This document shows, piece after piece, positions 1 through 9,316 of a DNA stretch of 52,500 bases; the first letter of the stretch is position 1, and each line of letters starts with the position of its first letter. This stretch comes from Cristatella mucedo. Its lineage: Eukaryota; Bryozoa; Phylactolaemata; Cristatellidae. The notes below the pieces were generated by a model. It was not told where the DNA came from, searched no databases, and saw only the letters and a program-made list of their open reading frames with translations. The DNA lies in contig WPIO01000054.1 in assembly GCA_009760855.2 (NCBI GenBank), positions 2,182,501 to 2,235,000 on the forward strand. The letters run 5' to 3'. Position numbers and translations under genes: made by a program.

Positions 1-225
1 GCCGCCCCAATGTCCGGGCCGTAGCGTTATCTATCGCGAACGTTAAGCACTGTTTTCGCTGAGCCGCCCGCCGCTTGCACGCACGGTCGCACGCTTGCAC
101 GCACGATCAGTTTGCGGCGGTCTAAAGCCATCGCGTGCCATTGAGATTGTGAGGTTGCAGCTAAGGCAACCGCTCGTCTAGGAATCCAAATCTTGACCAT
201 TAAAAAGGCAGTTCGCAGCGAGAGA

Positions 226-470
226 AATAATAATAATAATAATAATAATGATGCACTCGATAAAGCGCTCTCACATGATCTCTTTCTAGGCACTTTGCAT
301 TTGCTGCAAAGGAAACACGATCGAATTGTGAGTGGCATTATGCTCGATAAACAACACGAATAACATGGTTAAGGGTGGCTTGCACACGGTCTGCATGCAA
401 GTGTGGTTAGTGGCAGCATGCAGCGATAAATCATAGTGAACTCGAAAGCAAGGTATCCTGCAAGCACACG
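226..470 (-). mobile_element. LINE family A 3' end (truncated)
   Basis: Read on the minus strand, this is the non-coding 3' end of the window's commonest LINE. It ends in the family stem-loop (261-296) followed by an ATT-type microsatellite (226-249). The stem survives with a U-G wobble (AAAGTGC against GCGCTTT). To the right lies the family's 3' untranslated sequence with 'gcatgcaagtgtggttagtggcagcatgca', similar to 26706-26900 and 42300-42430. No coding sequence remains. Confidence 0.75.
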
Positions 471-559
471 ATTATTATTCTAAGACGAGTATGCAAAGCA
501 CGAAAAAGATCCATAGCCGCCATGTTGGTAGGAACCTCAGTTAGGGACACCCGCTCGAT

Positions 560-680
560 TACTCCGCGATGGCTTGGCCCAGTGGTTAACGTGTTCGCCA
601 TTAACGACCGAGGTTAAGAACAATGCATTTTTTATGGCCGAGCCCCGTGGCGTATGCGAAGCGCCTGAATATGGAGATCG
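560..680 (+). repeat. tRNA-like SINE head, second type
   Basis: The segment 'TTGGCCCAGTGGTTAACGTG' at 574-593 resembles the A box of a tRNA-derived RNA polymerase III promoter. A near match occurs on the minus strand at about 30483-30506. The expected B box (GGTTCGANTCC) is degraded to GGTTAAGAACA at 613-623. It is probably a decayed SINE or tRNA pseudogene. It is not a functional tRNA, because no cloverleaf can be closed. Confidence 0.35.
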
Positions 681-904
681 AGCTCTCTTAGTGTGCTATG
701 CAAAGGAGTTATGATTACGATTACGTAGTTATCATGCACAGGTTAGCAAAGGACAAAGGAAAACAGACTAGTTCACTGGCGCACCGTTGCCTTGAGTACA
801 AAACGTGCACAGTTTCACAACGCCCAACCGTACAACAGAACAGTTTAATCAGACGGCAAACGGCTGTGAAGAACAGGTAGATTGTCAGTACTCTTTTTGA
901 CTGT

Positions 905-990
905 CCATCAAATCGGAAGAAGACGTGACGTCAGTCGGTAGCGAGTTTCAAGCTTTGGGAGCACACGAACTAAAGGAACGGTGAAGGTAG
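905..990 (-). mobile_element. LINE family A C-terminal coding fragment
   Basis: The minus strand matches the end of the LINE A protein: the stretch about 'SYAPKAWNSLPT' seen intact at 49150-49200 is recognisable in 'gtttcaagctttgggagcacacgaact'. It is a short degraded relic with no ORF. Confidence 0.5.
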
Positions 991-1195
991 CCGCAGGAAA
1001 GGCCAGGGCAGGTGAGGGCCGCAGGAAGTGGCTCTCGATCAATTGTGAGAGGCGCCTGGGCTGAGCCGATGCTCGACGCGAGACCACGATTTCCGATTCA
1101 CGCCGGCGGCCCACGAGCGAGAGAATATCTCTCGGGGCGCCAAACCTGAGCGACAGGAGAGTCTTGACGCCATTGTCCGTGTTTGATAGGCAGCC

Positions 1196-1370
1196 AGTAC
1201 AGATTGGTGCGCCTCGGTAAGAGCAGACGACGCGGAGCCAAGTTTTGCACCGAGTGCAAGCGCGCTTCAGTAAGAGGCAATAATAATAATAATAATAATA
1301 TACTTGATAAAGCGCCCTCAGAGAACTTAATCTCTTTCTAGGCGCTTTACATTTGCTGCAAAGGGAAATG
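1196..1370 (-). mobile_element. LINE family A fragment with 3' tail
   Basis: On the minus strand a short LINE A coding scrap ('gccaagttttgcaccgagtgcaagc', equivalent to 31435-31462) is joined to the 3' tail. The tail has a perfect 42-nt stem-loop at 1308-1349, with arms TAAAGCGCC and GGCGCTTTA, followed by (ATT)n at 1281-1302. The coding scrap and the tail are in an unusual order, which suggests two separate insertions. Confidence 0.7.
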
Positions 1371-1470
1371 CAATTGAAGAGGCAGTAAGACCTCCGGTGA
1401 CTGGCGACGTGGCAAGAGTCTTGTCGCGATGTCGCGCACGCACGGACCAGCTCGGCTACTACGGCATCGT

Positions 1471-1566
1471 CCCTTTCTCTTTGCAGCAAATGTAAAGCGC
1501 CTAGAAAGAGATTAAGTTCTCTGAGGGCACTTTATCAAGTAAATTATTTCTATTATTATTATTATC
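1471..1566 (+). mobile_element. LINE family A 3' tail
   Basis: Plus-strand copy of the family tail: 'ctttgcagcaaatg', then the stem-loop at 1493-1534 (one C-A mismatch in the stem), 'tcaagt' and an ATT repeat. It lies only about 100 bp from the oppositely oriented copy at 1279-1370, so the two form a large inverted repeat. Confidence 0.8.
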
Positions 1567-2228
1567 GTCATAATATAAGAGACTCCGCATTTTTGCAACG
1601 CCGCGGAGGCAAACGCGTGCACTCATGACAGCCAGTGGTGACCGGTGTGCCGCGGTAAGAGCAGACGACGTGGACGAGCGGCGAGCGCGACGAACCATCG
1701 ATCCCCGTCGCAATGCACTCGCTCTGATGCAATCCGCTAGAGGGCGCCGCGTGCTCCGGCGCAGCACCCCCCCCCCGCCAGCGAAGCCTCCCGCTCAGAC
1801 GAGCTCGCAGCGAAGCCGCCGCGGCGCAGCCTCCCGCCACCCGCTTCTACCTTTTCGGCGCGCCAACATTAATAAAAGGAGCATGAGCTCCTGCGCTCGA
1901 CTGCTCGGGTCGCGCGCTTGCACTCGCGCTCGCACTCGCGTTGTGCGGCGTTGCGGGGCGGACAATTGTTCCGCGGCGAGCGGAAGCACGAAGGCCGCCT
2001 GCGGCCGGCTGTTCCTGCAGCCGCGTAAGTTAGGCCGTCGAATCCGCCTCGACCTTCACACTTCGCCTCTCACTTACTCAGGCGCCGTCGCTTGTGGCCG
2101 CAACGAGGGCTCGAGCACGTGCGGCTCGGGCGATCGGCGATCGGTGACGGCGGAGGCGGCGGCGGCGGCGGACTAAACTAATGGACGCCGTGCGCGAGCA
2201 CTTCTCACTAGAGCTGCGCCGAGTTTCT
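1567..2228. other. GC-rich stretch, open frame, no recognised gene
   Basis: A frame on the plus strand is open from ATG 1625 to 2176 (183 aa, Arg/Ala-rich), but frames on both strands are open here, as expected from GC-rich DNA, and no domain is recognisable. Its first part (about 1630-1670) repeats 1200-1235, a LINE-linked sequence. A TATA-like ATAAAAGG lies at about 1872, a strong splice donor (C|GTAAGT) at 2025 and an acceptor (TTACTCAG) ending at 2081, which could bound a 57-bp intron. Treat this as a candidate promoter or exon region only. Confidence 0.2.
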
Positions 2229-2400
2229 GCGGCCGATTGATTCTTCCACTCGATCGATCCTTGTGCGCGATCGATCTTTCCGCTTGATCGATCCTGCCGC
2301 TCGATCGACAATTCCGCTCGATCGATCCAGCCACTCGATTGATTCTGCCGCTCGATTGATCTTTCCACTCGATCGATCCTTCCGCTCGATCCTGCTCGAG
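2228..2400. repeat. Degenerate ~18-bp ATCGAT-rich tandem repeat
   Basis: About nine imperfect copies of an ~18-bp unit close to 'CCGCTCGATCGATCCTTN'. Several copies contain the palindrome ATCGAT. The minus-strand frame stays open and gives an Arg/Ser/Asp-rich repeated peptide, but this follows from the period being a multiple of three. Confidence 0.85.
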
Positions 2401-2468
2401 ATGGTGGGTAAGAGGTGCTCGACAAAATCCTCCGAAAATCGAAGCTTCTCGTGCTTTTCAAGATAAGA

Positions 2469-2531
2469 CCGCACTGACCGCACTGACCGCACTGACCGCA
2501 CTGACCATACTGACCGCACTGACCGCACTGA
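2469..2531. repeat. 9-bp tandem repeat CCGCACTGA x7
   Basis: Seven head-to-tail units of CCGCACTGA. One unit (2505-2513) reads CCATACTGA. It lies 70 bp after the 18-bp ATCGAT array. Confidence 0.95.
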
Positions 2532-2712
2532 CTCGTGATCCGCTGACGACGCCGGTGGAAAGAATTACCGCTGCATGCATGGCCAGGCTGAGCTTAGGAA
2601 GCAAAGTTCAAAGGCAAAGTTCAATGTTCAGACGCTCGTATCAGACGACTGTCGAAAACCGTAGCAGCGAAGACCAATTTTTCCCGCGGCCCCGGGAATA
2701 AGTCCGCGACGC

Positions 2713-2800
2713 TGCTTGCGAGCACGTGACTGCTTGCGAGCACGTGACTGCTTGCGAGCACGTGACTGCTGTAAGCGCATGGCTGCTGCGAGCACGTGAC
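2713..2800. repeat. 18-bp tandem repeat with CACGTG E-boxes
   Basis: Three exact units of 'TGCTTGCGAGCACGTGAC' (2713-2766) are followed by a diverged fourth ending at about 2800. Each unit carries the palindrome CACGTG, so the array is a cluster of four E-box sites. Confidence 0.9.
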
Positions 2801-3574
2801 TGCAGCGAGTGCGCAGCTCGCTCCACCGTATGTCTGCTGCTGCGAGTCGCTACAAGCGCATGGCTGCCGCTCGCTGCCACATTCACGTCGCTCTCACTCT
2901 CGCTCTCGGCACGATCCGTTCTTACTCGACTTAATTTTCAAGCACTTTAGATTGTACAGATTTACAGAGAAGGTGAAGCTCAAGATTACGACGCGAAAGG
3001 CTCGGACGACTACGCTCGAAAGAGCGCCGCCGCTACCCGCCTGAAGCACCTGTGAGTGCATGGCCGCCGGAAGCCGCCGCTGCCCGCCGGAAGCGCTTGT
3101 GAGTGCAAGGGCCGAGCGTCGGCACTTGGCGAGAGTTGCAAAGACATCCGAGAGCGGGGCGAGGCAGCGCGAGAGAGCTGACGCGGCGCGAGGCAGCCGC
3201 TGCCTCAGCCACTCGCGAGGCTCCGTCGCCTCCGCGGCGCCGGTCTTTCGCAGCGGCTAGTCTGCAGCGGTAAACGCGGTAACGGCGATGGATGCGGCAG
3301 CGGCGGCTCGCCGCTGGCCACCGCCGCCGGGCAGTGGCATCATTGTGACGTCGAAACACCGCGACAGGCTGCCACCGTGTGCCGCGGCAATGGAGTCTCG
3401 TCGTCGTCGGACCTCGTGACCAGCGTGAGGCGAGCGACTCTCTTCGACGAAGGAGGCGTAGAGCGAAGCAGGAGGAGAGGAGCAGAGAAGCGAGGAGGCT
3501 CCGAGGAGGCTGCCGAGCCACCCACCCTCCTAGAGTGAGCAGTAACCGCGAGGCGGCGCTCTGCGAACGAAGAG
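2801..3574. other. GC-rich stretch without recognisable gene
   Basis: Frames are open on both strands (for example minus 3340-3525 and plus 3379-3594), as expected from base composition. Short duplications such as 'gccgccggaagccgc' occur near 3062-3095. I see no domain, RNA gene or convincing splice pair. Confidence 0.5.
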
Positions 3575-4143
<569 letters not shown>

Positions 4144-4975
4144 TGGTCGTCGCCGAGATTTCGTTTTAGATGAGGCTGATATGGCTGCAAAGCGTCAGAG
4201 GCTGAACTTTAGGAGTGGCGGTTTTAAGCTGTTTATTTCAAGAGGAGCAATACTAATTTTTAGAGGTGCAAAATAGGTATTTCTTTATTAGAAAGACGGC
4301 CGAGTGGCGAGCAGTATCGGGTCCTCTGATTGGAGGAAAGGTTTTTGGTTAGCGGGTCAGCTGAAGCTTTCGGGTGGTACGGAACTTTAAGCTTTTCAGA
4401 AATAGTGAAACAGAAATGAGACTAAGAATCATAGAGAGGGAGAGAGAAAGAGAGTCTTCCCGGCCTAAACCGACGTTCCTGGAATTTTCTAAGAAATCTC
4501 GACCTTCACCTCTGCCCCGTTCCTCAAGGTTGAGGCTTAGCGCCCATGCTAAAGTCCTGGGACTGCCCTCACACATTATCCAAAGATTTATTTCCGATAT
4601 AAACCCTAGCCAGATCGCCCAATCGCCTTAGAAAAAACCTTTCACGAGCTCAAACGCGTAGCCGCTTTAACTTGGCGATTGTATGCGCGCGACGCAAAGC
4701 GCCAAACGCATTAAACGCCGCGCTCCATTTTGGTTCGGAACTTTTGAGGGAAAATTCTATTTTCGAGCGCATAAGTCAGTTAGCTACTGATAGTTTGTGG
4801 ATATCACGTGCTGAGGAGCAATAGACTAGACACGCGCTGAGAATTCTGGGGTGAGTAATTGCGTGGTCACGTGCTGCATTTCGGCCGTTTTGTTTGCACA
4901 TCATATTTACTGGTGATCGAGCGATTGATGGAATAGAGAGAGAGTGGCAATTGTCTAGCGATGCCTGGCGCGATA
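4144..4975. other. No gene seen
   Basis: Mixed-composition DNA between two GA tracts. It has a short GA run at 4434-4452 and short open frames (85 aa at most) with no recognisable similarity. Confidence 0.5.
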
Positions 4976-5180
<205 letters not shown>

Positions 5181-5182
<2 letters not shown>

Positions 5183-5910
5183 AGCCCCTTTGTTAATTGC
5201 AAACTACTACCTACTAGTTACATCACTGCTCAGTTGACAGGTGTTGACAACTAAGAAAATAATGGAGGAATGGCTCTCTCTTCATTCTCTGTCATAGGGA
5301 ATGCGTTAATTTATGCTGTTTTGGGGACATTGTACTAGCGACCGCAGCAGACGTGGCTTTGAAGTCATTACTGAATATTTAAAAGCAGTAGCGTACAGAC
5401 CTTGTCCATATGCATAAAGTCAGGTGTAAAACTCATAACAATGGTTAGCGTTTAGGCTTCACGAGTCACGTGTCAATCTTGTAATTCCATTTTCTTTCAT
5501 TAAATTGCTAGCCACGCTATCATGTTGACCCATTATTTCAAATATAAGGATATATTACATTCCAATATTATATATAGGGGAATTTTATTTCTTGACGGAA
5601 ACCTCAGTTTTGGTAAAGTGACTTTTAATTGCTGAACAATGCTAATGCTGGCGGCTGGAGTTCAATCTCGTTAAGCTGTTGTACTAGCTTTTACCGCACC
5701 CAGTTATGTTCGACGGACACGGTTTCTTACTTTTTCTTTGAACGCTCTTTTTCAATGAAGTCTAGCATCTATTTGCTCCCGGATGTTGTAGCTAATGCTT
5801 TATGCTTTATGTTCTTCTGTTTTGTTTATGTGTTAATCATGCATTTGCTTGCGGGAAGTTGTTTCTTTGTTTTGGGATACGTTTCATGCTTACATGGGCA
5901 CTATTCAATG
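5181..5910. other. AT-richer stretch, no supported gene
   Basis: A plus-strand frame at 5629-5949 (106 codons) encodes hydrophobic segments, but it opens with TTG. Its first ATG (5755) leaves about 64 residues with no recognisable family. No other feature is seen. Confidence 0.4.
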
Positions 5911-5995
5911 CACCTTAGTAGCCAGAAGTCAGTAGAAGTGAATAGTTAGTAGTCAGAAGTTAGTAGTCAGAAGTCAGTAGCCAGAAGTCAAAGTA
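5911..5995. repeat. ~14-bp tandem repeat AGTAGTCAGAAGTC
   Basis: About six imperfect copies of AGTAGTCAGAAGT(C/T), with 'agtagccagaagtc' variants. It lies just before a LINE A insertion. Confidence 0.8.
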
Positions 5996-6044
5996 TCCGG
6001 TCACCAGCCTTTGTGTAATCTCGTGTGTGTTAGCTTGCTGGCCG

Positions 6045-6404
6045 ATGCGTTGATCTATTTCCCCACAAGGCGTACCATCGTACCATCCGCTTTTCGGAAT
6101 CTCATTGTTTACCTATGCCTCGTACAAACCTCAAATTTTTTAGAGACCTTATCTTAAGTTCATGTAGTCCCAAAGCCTGGAAATCATTTCCGAATTACGT
6201 CACGCGATCACATTTAAAAAGGAACTAAAAAAATCTGAGCATCTAGCGGGTCCTTGTGAGACGACCTTTATGTGCTTACACGGGCTGACGCGCGCTGTGC
6301 ATTCTGCCATGAATCACACTTACTCACCATTTAATTGCATTTCCCTTTGCAGCAAATGTAAAGCGCCTAGAGTGAAATTGTGTTCTCTGAGGGCGCTTTA
6401 TCAA
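6045..6404 (+). mobile_element. LINE family A, 5'-truncated copy
   Basis: About 360 bp matching 49035-49485: the last part of the LINE protein ('LVPNSLNxLPMPRTNLK' region, frameshifted), the 3' untranslated part and a perfect tail stem-loop at 6359-6400. It ends in 'tcaagtgcattattatt', which runs straight into the AT-rich block. This is typical 5' truncation by target-primed reverse transcription. Confidence 0.85.
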
Positions 6405-6540
6405 GTGCATTATTATTATATTATTAATACCATTATATATTAATAATAATATATTAATATAGTTTATAGCATATTAATATAATGTATTAATAATATATTA
6501 TTATTGTTATTATATATTAAGATATATCTTATATATTAGA
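6405..6540. repeat. AT-rich expansion after LINE tail
   Basis: Irregular TAT/ATTA repeats, almost without G or C, continuing from the LINE A ATT tail. It sits about 160 bp upstream of receptor gene A and contains several TATA-like strings, so a promoter role is possible but unproven. Confidence 0.7.
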
Positions 6541-6700
6541 TATCGCGTGCTCTATCTTCCCATCTCTGTCGGATATCGCGTGTCGGACATGATCGTCGGC
6601 TGGAGCGTTTCTCTCTCGCGCCTCTCGGAAGCTCGCTCCTCCGCAGCCGCCGCCCGCTCGACGCCGCGCGCTCGGCGCTAGTGCGAGCGCGCGGCCTAAA

Positions 6701-7038
6701 ATGACGCCGCTGGCCCTTCGCTCGCTCGCTCGCAGGGGAGCTCGCGGCGGCGACGCAGCGAGCGTCCGGAAGAAGACTGCTGCTGCTGCTGCGGCGGCGG
6801 CGGTCGCGGGAGCGGATCGCCGCGGCATGTCCGGCGTAGCCGCCACGCCGCGGCTGGTCGGCGATCTGTACTGGCCGACCGGCGCCAAGGCGGCCAGCCT
6901 GTGCTCGGACGAGGCGCAGCCGCTTCGCACTCTCTGGCTCGGCGGCGGCTACTTGACGGTTGTCGTCGGCACGGTCGGCCATACGCTCACGATCGCCACG
7001 CTTCTGTATGGCGGCGGCGGCGGCGTCGGCGGCGGCGT

Positions 7039-7082
<44 letters not shown>

Positions 7083-8182
7083 GAGCGCTGCGCGCGCGGC
7101 CGCTCGGCGTCCTGCTGCTGACGCTCGCCGCCGTCGGCCTGGCGACGCTCTACTCCGACGTCCTGTGGACGGCGCTCGAGTACGAGGCGTGCCGCTACTT
7201 CGTCCTCTTCTCGGGTCGAACGACGCCGTCGGAGGCCGCGTGCCGACTGCAGGTGGCCGTCGCCTACTTCCTGCCGAGCCTCTACTCGTGGCTCGAGGCG
7301 TGCGTGTGCGTCGAGCGCCTGTCGGCCGTGCGCTGGCCGCACAAGTACGGCACGCTGTTCGACGCGCGCCGCAGCCTGTCGGCGGCGGCCGCGGCGGCCG
7401 CCGTCCTCCTGCTCGTCCACTGCGTGCCGGTGATGGCGTTCCACGCCGCCTCGGAGGGCCTCTGCCAACCGGTGAACGTCGACCTGTTTGAGCGTCGCTG
7501 GCGCTCGCTGCGCGGCCTCGTCTACGCCGCCGCGCCGGCCGCCGTCGTGCTGCCGTGCGGCGCGCTCGTCGCGCAGACGCTGTGCGTCGGCGGCGGCAAC
7601 GCCGACGTGGCGGTCTCGCGCGACGAGCGGCAGGCGTCGCTTGCCGTCGTCGCGACGAGCTTCGCCTACGTCGTCGCGCTCGTGCCCCTCCTCTTCGCCG
7701 ATTGGCTGCCGCTGGCCGAGGACGCGTCGGCGCCGCTCGGCGTCCAGCTGCTCGCCGCCCTCTGCCGCCAGCTCGTCGGCCTGTGCGGCCCGGCGCGCTT
7801 CGTGGCGTGCGTCGTCCTGTGGCAGCCGTTCCGCGACGCCTTCTACGACCTGCTGCGCGCGGCGCGCCGACGCTTCGGCCTCGGCGGCGCCTGCGGCGGC
7901 GACCGGGCCAAGGTCGGCGGGAGCAGCAGCGGCGGCGATCGCGCGACGGCGTCTGCGGCCGGCGACGAGCAGCAGGAGCTGGAAGCCTCCACCGCCGATC
8001 GCTCGTCGATGGCCGAGCGCGAGTCCACGGCCGGCGGCCGCCAGTCGACGGCGGGCGCGTCGTCGTCGCGCGCCAAGTCGCCGTCGTCGTCGGCCGCCGC
8101 GCCGTCGTCGTCCGCCGGCGGGCAGCGCCGCAAGTCCGCCGACGAGTCGCCGCCGTCGCCGCCGCCGCTGCCGCCGCGGTGA
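6701..8182 (+). CDS. Divergent class A (rhodopsin-like) GPCR, gene A
   Basis: A predicted cell-surface seven-helix receptor of 493 residues in one uninterrupted frame. I place TM1 at about 77-103, TM2 133-157, TM3 182-204, TM4 226-246, TM5 273-295, TM6 312-334 and TM7 352-373, followed by an amphipathic 'PFRDAFYDLL' helix 8. C181 at the start of TM3 and C255 in loop 2 can form the standard class A disulfide. E205-R206-L207 replaces DRY, and P285 (TM5) and P329 (TM6) are kept. Hallmarks lost: N1.50 is H94, D2.50 is G146, and NPxxY is GPARF (363-367). Residues 104-128 are nearly all glycine, from a GGC microsatellite in the first intracellular loop. The tail is Ser/Ala/Pro-rich. The ATG at 6701 has a good context (A at -3); M43 (6827) is an alternative and would drop an odd Ala/Arg-rich leader. 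Ligand and signalling partner cannot be told. Paralogue of the gene at 27853. Confidence 0.85.
7014..7084. repeat. (GGC)n microsatellite inside receptor gene A
   Basis: An interrupted GGC run with GTC interruptions. In frame it encodes a polyglycine/valine spacer between TM1 and TM2 of the receptor. Receptor B has only a few residues at this position. Confidence 0.95.
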
Positions 8183-9316
8183 GCGGCCGCGTCGCCGGCC
8201 GCCGCCTGACGTGCAGCGACAGGCGGAGGCGCGCGTCGCGCCTCGACGTCAGTTCCGCTCGCCAACGAACCCGCCCGGGGCGCGACGCCCGCCCGACCGC
8301 CGCCGCGGCCGGTCGCGTTCAGAGAGCGGAACCGAAAGAAGGCGGCAGCGGCGGCGGCGGAAGAGTAGGACGCGTCCGTCCCGCATCGTCCGCCGAGCGG
8401 GTGGCGGCGTGCACTTTGAACCCGTCTCGCTCGGAAGCCGCCGTCGGAAGTCGAATTGCTAACTGCGACTGCGCGACTTGATCGCGCGGGCGACGGAGTA
8501 ACGGCCAGCATGGCCGCTGCGGCAGCTCCGACGGTGGCGACGAGGGGCCACGGAGAGAGCCCCAGCTGTTCCGACGTTTTGTTTTTGCATCGGTTTGCTT
8601 TATCATTTGCTTTCGGTTCAGCTGGAACCGAACGTAGCAGCCGTTTGAACGTTCCGGGCCGCCGCCGCCGCCCAGAACGTAACGAGCCTGCGCTGGGCTG
8701 CATACTCGGCGACGTATGCATTCTCAGACGAGCGCCTCGGAATATTCGCAAAAGAAACGGCGGTTTTGACAGTTCATTCCCCCCCCCATTTTTTTTTAGC
8801 AAGAGAGCCCGCCGGAAAAGATATTTTGCTTCGCCAGCAGCGATCGTCGGGCAATGGGCGCAGTCACGTGACGCCGCGCCAGATAAAAGCCGCGAATCTC
8901 CGTACTTGGAATCCTGGAAATTTCGTGAGACGATAGAGGCAAGAGAACAGCGAGGGTAGCGAGGGAGAGCAAAGAGAGGTAGCGATGCTGCACCCAGCGA
9001 TAAAGGTAGCGGTGCAGGTACAAGTAGCGCGCGAGCGTAGGCGACGTGCTCGTACGCACGTGCGCTACTCAGAGGATGCGAGGTGGTTGGAGAGAGACAG
9101 CACTCGAAAGAAAGGGAGGCAGAGACACAGTGTGAGAAAAGGTGAAGGTGAAGGTGAGAAAAGAGCAAAAATATGGAGATAAAGGAAAATATAAGGAAGA
9201 GACTGAGAGAGAGAGTAATATAGATAGGAGATGTATAAATAAATCTTGAATAAAAATCGCTCGGACTTTGGCCGCTAGCAGCAGCAAGCTCGCGGCCATG
9301 GTCCCGCGCGGCGGTT
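8183..9316. other. 3' flank of receptor A, possible 3' UTR
   Basis: GC-rich to about 8700, then mixed and GA-rich from about 8935. Two overlapping AATAAA polyadenylation-type signals lie at about 9239 and 9251 on the plus strand, just before the LINE B junction. They could serve gene A, although that would make a 1.07-kb 3' UTR. A GTCACGTGAC palindrome and a GATAAAAGC element lie at about 8863-8890. No ORF here has recognisable content. Confidence 0.35.

Noticed and set aside
5629-5949. 106-codon hydrophobic frame
   Set aside because: No ATG start for the full frame, AT-rich composition, no recognisable family.
6536-8481. Other long plus and minus frames over receptor A
   Set aside because: GC-rich codon usage leaves shadow frames open; only 6701-8182 encodes seven coherent hydrophobic helices with class A cysteines.
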